This document shows positions 28,857-37,633 of a DNA stretch of 64,000 bases, piece after piece. Each line of letters begins with the position of its first letter. The stretch's first letter is position 1. The notes beneath the pieces were generated by a model. The model worked only from the letters and a program-made list of their open reading frames with translations, did no database searches and was not told the origin of the DNA. The position numbers and the translations under genes are program-made. Origin of the DNA: Bradyrhizobium guangxiense (GTDB taxonomy: Bacteria > Pseudomonadota > Alphaproteobacteria > Rhizobiales > Xanthobacteraceae); contig NZ_CP022219.1 of NCBI RefSeq assembly GCF_004114915.1, positions 5,300,501 to 5,364,500 on the forward strand, read 5' to 3'.

Positions 28857-30431
28857 ATGAGTGCCAATGCGTTTTCGCTGCAATCGCTGATCCGGACTGA
28901 GGCCGCCGCCGATCCCGCCTTCGTATGCGACGGCACCGCGGTCTCGCGCGCTGAATTCGAAGGAAAGATCGAGCAGACCGCGGCCTGGCTGGCGGCGCAA
29001 GGCATCGGCAAGGGCGACGTGATCGCGGTCTGGCTGGTCAACCGGATCGAATGGGTCGCGCTGCTGTTCGCCGCCGCCCGGCGTGGTGCGATCGTCGCCG
29101 CCGTCAATACGCGCTACCGCAGCGCGGAAGTGGCGCATCTGCTTCGTTTGTCCGGCGCCAGGCTGATGGTGGTCGAGGCCACCTTCCGCTCGATCGATTT
29201 TGCCGCGATCCTCGCCGATCTTGCCAGGGATGACGTCCCCGCGTTGCAGACACTCGCGGTGGTCGGAGCCGACGCGATCCCAGCGCATTGGCCTTGCGTG
29301 CGCTTCGATGCCTTCGACAAGCCCTATCCGCCAGCGCCGCCACCTGAGAATGATGTCGACCTTCCGGTCCTGCTCTACACGACATCCGGCACCACCAAGG
29401 GGGCAAAGCTCGTGGCGCATTCGCAGCGGACTCTGGCCACGCACGCCACCTCCGTCGCCCAAGCGCTTCAGCTTGACCCGCGGCGTCATTCTCTGCTGGC
29501 CATGCTGCCGTTCTGCGGCACCTTTGGCATGACGAGTCTGCTCGGCTTCGTCGCGGCGGGCGCGACCGTCCACGTGCTCGACGCCTTCGAGGCGGCGCCG
29601 GCGCTGAGGACGCTCGGCGAGCATGGGATCACGCACGCCTTCGGCTCCGACGAGATGTTCCGCCGCGTCCTCGCCCTCACGGATGCGCCACGCCCATTCC
29701 CGCATCTGGAGGTCTGCGGCTTCGCCGCGTTCCAGCCCGGCTGGCGCGAGCTTGCCGCGGAGGCCGAGACGCGTGGCCTGCCGCTCTACGGCCTCTACGG
29801 CTCGAGCGAGGTGCAAGCCCTGTTCTCGATCGCCCGCACCAGTGACGCCTTTTCCGACCGCATCGAGGGCGGCGGCTGGCCGATGTCGCCCGATGCGCAG
29901 GTGCGCGTGCGCGACACCGAGGCCGGCGAGCTTGCGGCCGAAGGCGCTTCCGGCGAGATCGAGATCAGCGCGCCGTCACGCTTCCTCGGCTATTTCAACA
30001 ATCCGGAGGCGACGCGCGACGCGATCACCGCGGACGGGTTCTTCCGCACCGGCGACATCGGCCGGCTGCGCGGCGACGGCTCCTTCGTCTACGAAACGCG
30101 CGCCGGCGACGCCATGCGGCTCGGCGGTTTCCTGGTCGCGCCCGGCGAGATCGAGGACGAGCTCAAATCCTATCCCGGCGTGGCCGACGCCCAGGTGGTC
30201 GCAGTCGATCTGAAGGGCCAGGCACGCTGCGTCGCCTTCGTGATTCCGGCCGGGGAGCCGCTACCACAGGAGACGGTGATCGCGCGCCTGCGCGACCGGC
30301 TGGCCGGTTACAAGGTGCCAGCCCGAATCTATGTCGTGGAGTCGTTCCCCGTCACCGACAGCGCCAACGGCGTGAAGATCCAGCGCGCCAAGCTACGCGC
30401 CATGGCGATGGAGCGGATTGCTTCCGAATAG
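28857..30431 (+). CDS. AMP-dependent acyl-CoA synthetase/ligase
   Basis: This 524-residue enzyme belongs to the ANL superfamily, activating a carboxylate as acyl-AMP and then usually the CoA thioester. The P-loop YTTSGTTKGAKL lies near residue 173, YGLYGSSEVQAL near 310, GFFRTGDIGRLRGDG near 398, and the C-terminal catalytic Lys in ANGVKIQRAKLR near 508. I chose the ATG at 28857 over a TTG nine codons earlier. The substrate cannot be told from sequence. It converges with the 30455-37413 operon, so it is a separate unit. Confidence 0.88.
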   Translation: MSANAFSLQSLIRTEAAADPAFVCDGTAVSRAEFEGKIEQTAAWLAAQGIGKGDVIAVWLVNRIEWVALLFAAARRGAIVAAVNTRYRSAEVAHLLRLSGARLMVVEATFRSIDFAAILADLARDDVPALQTLAVVGADAIPAHWPCVRFDAFDKPYPPAPPPENDVDLPVLLYTTSGTTKGAKLVAHSQRTLATHATSVAQALQLDPRRHSLLAMLPFCGTFGMTSLLGFVAAGATVHVLDAFEAAPALRTLGEHGITHAFGSDEMFRRVLALTDAPRPFPHLEVCGFAAFQPGWRELAAEAETRGLPLYGLYGSSEVQALFSIARTSDAFSDRIEGGGWPMSPDAQVRVRDTEAGELAAEGASGEIEISAPSRFLGYFNNPEATRDAITADGFFRTGDIGRLRGDGSFVYETRAGDAMRLGGFLVAPGEIEDELKSYPGVADAQVVAVDLKGQARCVAFVIPAGEPLPQETVIARLRDRLAGYKVPARIYVVESFPVTDSANGVKIQRAKLRAMAMERIASE

Positions 30432-30454
30432 CCGGACCTCGTTCAGCGCTGAAT

Positions 30455-31699
30455 CTACATCGCGCGAAGCCGGCCCGACAGAGCATCACGATGCTCGGGC
30501 GCGGCGATCGCGATCATGCGGCGCGCGCGCTCGGAGAGGCCGCAGCCGCGCAACTCCGCGATGCCCCATTCGGTGACAATCGCATCGACATCGGCGCGCG
30601 GCGTCGTCACCGTCTCGACATGGGCGACGATCCGGCTGGTCCCGTCGGACGCCGTCGCCGGCAGGGCGATGATCGCTCGCCCTCCGGGAGAGGCATTGGC
30701 CCCACGCACGAAATCGAGCTGCCCGCCGATTGCGCCGATCGCAACGCCATTCAACGTCTCGGAATTGACGCTGCCGTCGAGCCCGGCCTGAAGCGCCGCG
30801 TTGATCGCGACCAGACGATTGATCCGCGCCAGCACGTTCTGGCCGTGCGTGTAGGAGGTCGGCCGCACCGAAACGGTCCTGTTCTCGTGGACAAAGCGGT
30901 AGAGGCGCCGGGTCCCGATCACCTGGTTGGTGACGGTGATCCCGGCATCGATGCCTTTCTTCGCGTTCGTCACCGCGCCGCGCTCGATCAGATCGACGAC
31001 CGCATCGTTGATCAGGCCGGAATGGACGCCGAGATCGCGCAGGTGCGACAGCGATGAGAGAATCGCATCAGGAATCCGCCCGACACCGAATTGAAGCGTG
31101 CTGCCGTCGGCGATCAGGCTCGCCGCGTGTGCAGCAATGCGCCGGGAGACGTCATCGGGCGGCGTCGCGGCCAGCTCGACGGGAGGCCGGCGCGCGGTCA
31201 CGCGCACATGGATCGGCACCTCGTCCGGCCATTCCGCGCCAAACGTGAACGGCGCATCCGGATTGATCTCGGCGATGACGAGACGCGCGCCGCGCGCCGC
31301 GTCGATGACGTAGTCATTGGAGAGGCTTTCGCTCAAGCGGCCGTCGCCGGCTTGCGCAAGCTGCACCAGAACGACATCGGCCCTGTGGCGGCGCGCTGCG
31401 AAGTCGGCGCAGAAGGCGCTGTAATTGCTTGGAATCACGTCCAGCCGCCCGGCCCTGGCGAGCCGTCGCGCATTGCCGATCACGCCATAACTCTGGATCG
31501 TCACGTTGGGAGCGCTGGCGGCGGGGAACGTGTCCGAGAAGATCGGCCCGACCATCATGCGGAACGATGGCAAATGCCCGGCCTGCGCCATCAGCGCTTC
31601 CGTCAGCGTGACCGGCTCCGCCGTCGCCTGCCCGCACACCACGAGATCGGCTTCCCGGATCAGGCCGGAGAAATCGATCGGCGCCGCATCCTCCGACAT
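30455..31699 (-). CDS. Acetyl-CoA hydrolase/transferase family protein
   Basis: This protein belongs to the family of acetyl-CoA hydrolases, 4-hydroxybutyrate and succinyl-CoA:acetate CoA-transferases. Supporting blocks are ADGSTLQFGVGRIPDAILSS, HSGLINDAVVDLIERG and NGVAIGAIGGQLDFVRGA. I prefer the ATG at 31699 (414 residues), 7 bp after the upstream gene's stop; a TTG at 31744 would overlap that gene. It is the last gene of the six-gene operon with the TRAP transporter. A likely job is transferring CoA between acids in the pathway (inference). Confidence 0.88.
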   Translation of the reverse strand: MSEDAAPIDFSGLIREADLVVCGQATAEPVTLTEALMAQAGHLPSFRMMVGPIFSDTFPAASAPNVTIQSYGVIGNARRLARAGRLDVIPSNYSAFCADFAARRHRADVVLVQLAQAGDGRLSESLSNDYVIDAARGARLVIAEINPDAPFTFGAEWPDEVPIHVRVTARRPPVELAATPPDDVSRRIAAHAASLIADGSTLQFGVGRIPDAILSSLSHLRDLGVHSGLINDAVVDLIERGAVTNAKKGIDAGITVTNQVIGTRRLYRFVHENRTVSVRPTSYTHGQNVLARINRLVAINAALQAGLDGSVNSETLNGVAIGAIGGQLDFVRGANASPGGRAIIALPATASDGTSRIVAHVETVTTPRADVDAIVTEWGIAELRGCGLSERARRMIAIAAPEHRDALSGRLRAM

Positions 31700-31706
31700 G
31701 ACCGCG

Positions 31707-33260
31707 TCAATCCATCGGCGAAAGGCGCGTGGAGGATTCGCCAAGCAACGCGCGCAGCTCGGTCTTCACGATCTTGCCGTAGCTGTTCTTGGGCAGCTCG
31801 GTCATGAGATAATAGTGCTTCGGCCGCTTGAACCGCGCGATCCACGCATTGCAGACCTGATCGAGCTCATTTCGGGTGACTGCCCTGCCGGCAGCGAGAA
31901 CCACGACGGCCACGACCTCCTCGCCCCATTCCGGGTGCGGCCGGCCGATCACCGAGACTTCGGCGACGGACTCATGCCGCAGCAACACCTCCTCGACCTC
32001 GCGCGGATAGATGTTGGTGCCGCCGGAGATGATGACGTCCTTGGAGCGGTCCTTCAGCGTGAGGAAACCATCGCCGTCAAAGGCGCCCATGTCGCCGGTA
32101 TAGAGCCAGCCGTCACGCAAGGTGTTCGCGGTGGCGTCCGGGTTCTGCCAGTAACCGGACATCACGGTATCGCCGCGCACGACGATCTCGCCGATCTGCC
32201 CCGCCGCAACGTCGCATCCCATCTCGTCCACGGTGCGCACCTGCACGACGCCTTGGGCGATGCCAACCGAGGCGAGGCGCTCCTCATAGCGCGGATGCCC
32301 GGCCTCGACATGCATCGACCTCGGCAGATAGGTGATGGTCATCGGCGTCTCGCCCTGACCGTAGATCTGGACCAGCTTCGGCCCGAACGCGTCGAGCGCC
32401 GCCTTGCAATCGGCGACATACATGGGGCCGCCGCCATAGATGATGGTCTTCAACCCCGGCGCCCTGGCGCCCGCGGCTTCGGCGACGACGGTCAGGCGGC
32501 GCACCATGGTCGGCGCGGCGAAGAAGGAGATGCCGTCGCGCCTCGCCGTCAGCTCAAGAATCTCATCCGGCTCGAAGCGTCCGCTCTCCGGAATGATCTG
32601 CGCGCCCATGCCGAGCACATGCGGCACCATGTAGAGGCCGGAGCCGTGCGACATCGGCGCGGCGTGCAGCAGCGCTTCGCCGGGCACGATCGGATTGATT
32701 TCGGCGAGGTAGTTCAGCGACATCGCCAGCAAATTGCGATGGCTGAGCACGGCGCCCTTGGGCCTGCCGGTGGTGCCGCTGGTGTAGAAGATCCAGGCCG
32801 GATCGGTGATCGCAACATCGGCGATGGCGATGCCGTCGGCCTTCCCGAGCCCGCGGTGGTCGGCCGATCCAATTTCGATGATCCGTGGCTTGGCGGTGCC
32901 GAGCGCCAGCGCCTCCGACGCGACATTGGCCATGTCCTCCGTCACGAAGACGAGCGCGGCGCTCGAATTGTCGAGGATGAAAGCGACCTCGCGCGGATGC
33001 AGCTTTGCGTTGATGGGCACGGCGACCAGCCCGGCATGCCAGCAGGCGTAGAGGCAAGCGACGTAGTCGGGCACGTTCTTCATCAGCAGCGCGACGCGGT
33101 CACCTTTGGCGAGACCCAAGCGCTGCCGCAGCGACGCAGCCAGCGAGGCCACGCTCGCGGCGAGCCGGCCGTAGTCGGCGACCGGCGTCAATCCCTTCAA
33201 CAGAGCCGGTGCCGATGAATTGGCCTTGGCGGCGCGCAGGAGGTGGTGAGCGAGATTCAT
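31707..33260 (-). CDS. Acyl-CoA ligase (AMP-forming)
   Basis: This 517-residue ANL-superfamily ligase has the P-loop WIFYTSGTTGRPKGAV, IYGQGETPM, GWLYTGDMGAFDGDG, the hinge KDRSKDVIISGG and catalytic Lys in PKNSYGKIVKTELR near residue 500. It should activate an acid imported by the adjacent TRAP transporter. It starts 30 bp after the acyl-CoA dehydrogenase gene. It differs from the ligase at 28857, which is shorter in several loops, so this is not a recent duplication. Confidence 0.92.
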   Translation of the reverse strand: MNLAHHLLRAAKANSSAPALLKGLTPVADYGRLAASVASLAASLRQRLGLAKGDRVALLMKNVPDYVACLYACWHAGLVAVPINAKLHPREVAFILDNSSAALVFVTEDMANVASEALALGTAKPRIIEIGSADHRGLGKADGIAIADVAITDPAWIFYTSGTTGRPKGAVLSHRNLLAMSLNYLAEINPIVPGEALLHAAPMSHGSGLYMVPHVLGMGAQIIPESGRFEPDEILELTARRDGISFFAAPTMVRRLTVVAEAAGARAPGLKTIIYGGGPMYVADCKAALDAFGPKLVQIYGQGETPMTITYLPRSMHVEAGHPRYEERLASVGIAQGVVQVRTVDEMGCDVAAGQIGEIVVRGDTVMSGYWQNPDATANTLRDGWLYTGDMGAFDGDGFLTLKDRSKDVIISGGTNIYPREVEEVLLRHESVAEVSVIGRPHPEWGEEVVAVVVLAAGRAVTRNELDQVCNAWIARFKRPKHYYLMTELPKNSYGKIVKTELRALLGESSTRLSPMD

Positions 33261-33290
33261 GGCGTTCCTGCCGAGCTGTGCACAGGAAGA

Positions 33291-34457
33291 CTAGTACGAT
33301 TTGGCGAGGCCAAGCACCTTTTCGGCAATGAAGCTGAGCGCGAGCTGCGGGCTGACCGGCGCGATGCGCGGGATCAGCACCTCGCGCAAGTAGCGCTCGA
33401 CGTGAAACTCCTTGGCATAGCCGAAGCCGCCATGGGTCATCACAGCCTGCTCGCAGGCCGAGAAGCCGGCCTCGCCCGCGAGGTATTTTGCGGCATTGGC
33501 CGCGGCGCCGCACGGCATGCCCCTGTCATATTGCCAGGCCGCCGACATCACCATCAGCCAGGCCGCCTCGAGCTCGACCCAGTTCACCGCGAGCGGGTGC
33601 TGGATGCCCTGGTTCTTGCCGATCGGACGATTGAACACGGTGCGCGTCTTGGCGTATTCGGTCGCGCGCGACAGCGCGAGCTTTCCAAGGCCGACCGCCT
33701 CGGCCGCGATCAGAATGCGCTCCGGATTCATGCCTTCGAGAATGTACTGGAAGCCCTTGCCTTCCTCGCCGATCCGATCCTCCATCGGAATTTCGAAATC
33801 CTCGAAGAACAGCTCGTTGGAATCGACGATCTTGCGGCCCATCTTCTCGATCTCGTGGACCTTGATCTTGTTGCGGTCGAAATCGGTGTAGAACAGGCTG
33901 AGGCCGTGGGTCGGCGAGCGCACCTCCTCCAGCGGCGTGGTGCGCGCCAACAGCAGGATCTTGTGCGCGACCTGCGCGGTCGAGATCCACACTTTCTGCC
34001 CATTGACGATGTAACGGTCGTTCTTGGCGACCGCACGGGTCTTGAGCTGCGTGGTGTTGAGGCCGGTGTTCGGCTCGGTGACGGCGAAGCAGGCCTTCTC
34101 GCGGCCCTCGACCATTGGCGGCAGCATGCGCTTGCGCTGCTCCTCGGTGCCGAACACGACGACTGGGTTGAGGCCGAACACGTTGATGTGCACCGCAGAC
34201 GCGCCGGACATGCCGGCGCCCGATTCCGCGATGGTGCGCATCATGATCGCAGCTTCGGTGATGCCGAGGCCGGAGCCACCGTATTCCTCCGGCACACAGA
34301 TGCCGAGCCAGCCGGCATCGGCGAGCGCCTTGTGAAAGTCGTGCGGGAAGCCGCCGTCGTGGTCCTTCTTCAGCCAATAGGCATCCGGAAAACCTTCGCA
34401 GATCTTGGCGATGGCGTCGCGAATGGCTTCCTGTTGATCGGTGAGCGCGAAATCCAT
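33291..34457 (-). CDS. Acyl-CoA dehydrogenase
   Basis: This 388-residue flavoenzyme oxidises an acyl-CoA to the 2-enoyl-CoA. FAD-binding blocks are CFAVTEPNTGLNTTQLKT (123-140) and VNGQKVWISTAQVAH. The C-terminal EGT motif carrying the usual catalytic Glu is replaced by IPRIAPVS. A Glu at 246 in NPERILIAAE fits the alternative base position known from isovaleryl-CoA dehydrogenase. The ATG at 34457 has AAGGAG upstream; the frame's long upstream opening runs antisense-like through dctM. It starts 38 bp after dctM. Confidence 0.93.
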   Translation of the reverse strand: MDFALTDQQEAIRDAIAKICEGFPDAYWLKKDHDGGFPHDFHKALADAGWLGICVPEEYGGSGLGITEAAIMMRTIAESGAGMSGASAVHINVFGLNPVVVFGTEEQRKRMLPPMVEGREKACFAVTEPNTGLNTTQLKTRAVAKNDRYIVNGQKVWISTAQVAHKILLLARTTPLEEVRSPTHGLSLFYTDFDRNKIKVHEIEKMGRKIVDSNELFFEDFEIPMEDRIGEEGKGFQYILEGMNPERILIAAEAVGLGKLALSRATEYAKTRTVFNRPIGKNQGIQHPLAVNWVELEAAWLMVMSAAWQYDRGMPCGAAANAAKYLAGEAGFSACEQAVMTHGGFGYAKEFHVERYLREVLIPRIAPVSPQLALSFIAEKVLGLAKSY

Positions 34458-34495
34458 GTTCTTGATCTCCTTCTTGGGAGCCGCCTGCTCCGATC

Positions 34496-35785
34496 CTAGC
34501 GCCCCATCTGCGAGGGCAGCCAGAGAATGATAGACGGAAACGCCACCAAAATCGCGATCGCGATCAGATGCGCAATGAAATGCGGGAAGGTGCCGTGAAA
34601 CACTTCCGCCACCGGCCGCTTGGCGTAACGGGCTACGATGAAGCAATTCAGCCCGACGGGCGGCGTGATCATGCCGACCTCGGCGGTGACGATCTTGATG
34701 ACGCCGAACCAGATCGGATCGAAGCCAAGCGTCTTGATCAGCGGCAGCACGATCGGCACGGTCAGCACCAGGATCGCGATCTGGTCCATGAAGGAACCGA
34801 GCACGATATAGCCGAACAGGATCAGCGTGATGATCACCCAGCGCGAGGTCTGCAAGCCGCCGATCCAGGCGACGAGATCCTGCGTGACATGGGTGAGCGT
34901 GAAGAAGTAGCCGAAGATCGAGGCGCCGACGAGGATCGTCACGATCATGCAGGTGCCATGGCAGGCGCTGAGCAGCGCCTTGTAGAGCGAGCCGGGCGTG
35001 ACCCTGCCCTTGGCGATGGCAAGGGCCAGCGCCCCCGCCGCGCCAAGGGCCGAGGCCTCGGTCGGCGTCGCCACGCCGAGATAGATGGTACCGGTGACGA
35101 GCGAGAACAGCAGTGCCATCGGGCCGCCCTGCCACAGCAACGAGAACCGCTCCCGCCAGGAGACCGGCTCGACCCGCGGCGCCCGGGACGGATCCTGCCA
35201 GACCAGGAAATAGATCGTCGCCATGATGGTGGCGGTCACCAGCGCGGCTGGAATGATGCCGCCGATCAGGAGCTGCCCGATATTGACCTCCGCGAGCAGG
35301 CCGAAGATCACCAGCGCCACGCTGGGCGGGATCAACATCGCCAGCGTCCCCGAGATCGCGACGACGCCGGCCGCCATCTTCGGCTCATAGCCCTGGCGGA
35401 TCATCGCCGGCAGGCTCGTCGACGACAGCGTCGCGGCTGATGCCGTCGAGGTGCCGCAGATCGCGCCAAACCCGGCGCCGGCGAGCGCGGTCGCCATGCC
35501 GAGCCCACCGGGGATGCGGCCGACCCAGGCCGATGCTGCCTTGAACATGTCGTCGGCGACGCCGGACAGCAGCACGAGATCTGCCATCAGCAGGAACATC
35601 GGGATCGTGATCAATTCATAGGACGAGACCGTGGAGAGCGGCGCCGTCTGCAGAATGCCGAACAGCGTGCCGGTGCCGCCAACCATCAGCAGGCCGACCG
35701 AGCCGGCAAATCCCATGGCGAAACCGACCGGCGTGCCGATCGCCAGCAGGACAAAAAGCAGTCCAAGCACGAGAATGACTGTCAT
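34496..35785 (-). CDS. dctM: TRAP transporter large permease (DctM family)
   Basis: The 429-residue protein has about 12 hydrophobic segments and the DctM pattern: an N-terminal GTPVGFAMGFAGSVGLL, FGAICGTSTASAATLSS and PPSVALVIFGLLAEVNIGQLL, and MITPPVGLNCFIVA near the C-terminus. It is the transport channel of a sodium-coupled TRAP system for organic acids. It starts 11 bp after dctQ. The gene symbol denotes the family, not proven C4-dicarboxylate specificity. Confidence 0.94.
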   Translation of the reverse strand: MTVILVLGLLFVLLAIGTPVGFAMGFAGSVGLLMVGGTGTLFGILQTAPLSTVSSYELITIPMFLLMADLVLLSGVADDMFKAASAWVGRIPGGLGMATALAGAGFGAICGTSTASAATLSSTSLPAMIRQGYEPKMAAGVVAISGTLAMLIPPSVALVIFGLLAEVNIGQLLIGGIIPAALVTATIMATIYFLVWQDPSRAPRVEPVSWRERFSLLWQGGPMALLFSLVTGTIYLGVATPTEASALGAAGALALAIAKGRVTPGSLYKALLSACHGTCMIVTILVGASIFGYFFTLTHVTQDLVAWIGGLQTSRWVIITLILFGYIVLGSFMDQIAILVLTVPIVLPLIKTLGFDPIWFGVIKIVTAEVGMITPPVGLNCFIVARYAKRPVAEVFHGTFPHFIAHLIAIAILVAFPSIILWLPSQMGR

Positions 35786-35796
35786 CGCTGCCGCCG

Positions 35797-36351
35797 TTAT
35801 TCGAAGGAGTGGGCTTCGCCGGTCTCATTGACAGGCGGCAAGGGAAACAGGTCACGTCCGGAGACGAGGCTGAGCACGTTTCCAACCAGCTGCAGCGCCA
35901 GCCGCAGCACGAGCACGCCGCAGCCGAACGGCACCAGCGCGGCCGAAATCCAGGTCGGCCACGCAATGGCGCCGGCCAGCACGTCGTGCTGCTCGTAATT
36001 CTCCAGCGCGCGCTCGAACCCGACCTTGCAGATCAGGACGAAGACGAACAAGCCGGTGAGTGCGGTGACGATCTCCGACAGGCGCCGGCCCGCCGGCGGA
36101 AAGCGCGAGAGCAGGATGTCCACGCCGACATGCGCGTGAACCCGCAAGGTATCGGACAAGGTCAGGAAGAAGACGGCGGCCAGAAGATAGAGGCCGATCA
36201 GGTCGTAGGTGAAGGAGAACGGGCTGTTCATGACGTAGCGCATGAAGACGTCGGCCACCACCAGCGCCATGATCGCAAAGAGAGCGACCGCAGCGATCAC
36301 CGTCAGTGCGCGCTCCAGCACGCCGAGCACATCCGTTGCCCGTTTGATCAT
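35797..36351 (-). CDS. dctQ: TRAP transporter small permease (DctQ family)
   Basis: This 184-residue protein has four predicted membrane helices, including VIAAVALFAIMALVVADVFM and LIGLYLLAAVFFLTLSDTL, with the HAHVGVDILLSRFP stretch typical of DctQ. It partners with the DctM protein encoded 11 bp downstream. It starts 33 bp after the binding-protein gene. Confidence 0.92.
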   Translation of the reverse strand: MIKRATDVLGVLERALTVIAAVALFAIMALVVADVFMRYVMNSPFSFTYDLIGLYLLAAVFFLTLSDTLRVHAHVGVDILLSRFPPAGRRLSEIVTALTGLFVFVLICKVGFERALENYEQHDVLAGAIAWPTWISAALVPFGCGVLVLRLALQLVGNVLSLVSGRDLFPLPPVNETGEAHSFE

Positions 36352-36384
36352 GCCTGGCCCTCCCCTTTCGCTGCAATCGTGCCG

Positions 36385-37413
36385 CTATTTCGCCCCGGCG
36401 GCTGCGAGCAGACCTTCGAACTCTTTCAGTGCTGCAGAAGCCTGCTTGCCGCGGCCGTCCAACGCCGTCGCCCATTCCTGCGCGACGCCCTTGAGCTTCT
36501 CCTTCATTTCGGCGCGCGTGGCCTCGGGCAGCGCGGTGAAGCTGATGCCCTGCTCCTTCATCTTCTGCTGCGTGACCTCCTGCTCCTTGTCGACGTCGGC
36601 GCAGGCCTTCGGCGTGATCGCTTCCGACGCCGCGTCCATCGCCTTCTTCACGTCGTCGGGCAGCTTGTCCCAGACCGATTGATTGATCGAGTAGGCAACG
36701 ATGAAGCTGCCGAAGCTGACGCCTTCGGTCGCGTATTTGACGAGCTTGTCCAGGCCGTAGGCGGCGACGCTGTCCATGGGGAAGAGCAGCCCGTCCATGG
36801 TGCCGCGCGACAGCGACTCATAGGCGTCGGGCGCCGCCATGCGCACCGGCACCGCGCCGAGCGTGCGCACCGTCAGATCCTGCGCGCCGCCGGTGGTGCG
36901 CAGCTTCAGGCCCTGCATGTCCTTGATCGTCTCGACCTTCTGCTTAGCGGTCCACACCTGGTAGGGCGGCAGCACCACAGCCATCAGCAGCTTGATCTTG
37001 TTGGACGCATATTCGCGGCTGGCGAGGACGCCTTCCCGCGCCGCCTTCCAGTAAGCGAGCGTGCCCTGGCAACTGGTCTGGAATGCGCCCGGCAATTGTG
37101 CGACCTCGGACAACGGCATCTTGTCCGAGACGTAGGACGGCCCGATGTAGCCGATGTCGACCACGCCGGACTGGGTCAGCCGCAGCATGTCGCTGGCCTT
37201 GCCGATCTGCTGGTTCGGATAATGGGTGAAGGTCACGCCGCCATTGGTGCGCTTGGTGACGTCGTCCATCCACGGCTTCAGCATCAGGCGGACGAGATAG
37301 TGATCTGCGGGGAAGCTATCGGCAACCTTCAGCTCCAGCGCCTGCGCCGACAGCGTCGAGACCGGCAGCGAGAGTGCCAACGCCGCGGCCGCCCGGACCC
37401 AATTTCTCTTCAT
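36385..37413 (-). CDS. dctP: TRAP transporter substrate-binding protein (DctP family)
   Basis: A 25-residue signal peptide (MKRNWVRAAAALALSLPVST, then LSAQA) precedes a DctP-type periplasmic protein of 342 residues. The core shows QLPGAF, MQGLKLRTTGGAQDLTVRTLGAVPVRM with the conserved ligand-binding Arg, and SLSRGTMDGLLFP. It is the first gene of the leftward operon and delivers a carboxylate to DctQM. The promoter region carries repeated TATATG motifs (37505-37533). Confidence 0.94.
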   Translation of the reverse strand: MKRNWVRAAAALALSLPVSTLSAQALELKVADSFPADHYLVRLMLKPWMDDVTKRTNGGVTFTHYPNQQIGKASDMLRLTQSGVVDIGYIGPSYVSDKMPLSEVAQLPGAFQTSCQGTLAYWKAAREGVLASREYASNKIKLLMAVVLPPYQVWTAKQKVETIKDMQGLKLRTTGGAQDLTVRTLGAVPVRMAAPDAYESLSRGTMDGLLFPMDSVAAYGLDKLVKYATEGVSFGSFIVAYSINQSVWDKLPDDVKKAMDAASEAITPKACADVDKEQEVTQQKMKEQGISFTALPEATRAEMKEKLKGVAQEWATALDGRGKQASAALKEFEGLLAAAGAK

Positions 37414-37504
37414 TCGCCTTCTCCCTGACGCGCCCTCACGCCGAGGCCGCAGCCGATTGCTGCCAGCCGGCCCGGCTTCACTTCTTGCTTGAGGAAGATG
37501 TACA

Positions 37505-37618
37505 TATATGTGAATTTATATGTCAAGTATATGAACTGCGCATGAGCCTATGCCGCGTTTGGTAGTGCCCGCGAATTGACACCGCCGATTTCTGAACTCT
37601 AACTCCACATATATGAAC
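37505..37618. promoter_or_regulatory. TATATG repeat array in the divergent dctP/CoA-transferase promoter
   Basis: TATATG occurs at 37505, 37517 and 37528, about one helical turn apart, each followed by a short A-rich extension (TGAA, TCAA, AAC). A fourth copy, TATATGAAC, lies at 37610-37618 just before the CoA-transferase start and matches the third exactly. In a very GC-rich region this AT-rich array stands out. It is a candidate operator for a regulator controlling both operons, perhaps the IclR protein at 40310. Confidence 0.55.
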
Positions 37619-37633
37619 CCTCACAGAGGCCCC

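Noticed and set aside
28116..29816. A 566-codon open frame on the minus strand over upp and the ligase
   Set aside because: It is antisense to two clearly identified enzymes and starts without ribosome-binding site.
34457..35135. An N-terminal extension of the acyl-CoA dehydrogenase to 614 residues
   Set aside because: The extension is out of frame with dctM and low in complexity; the ATG at 34457 has an AAGGAG SD and gives a normal family length.
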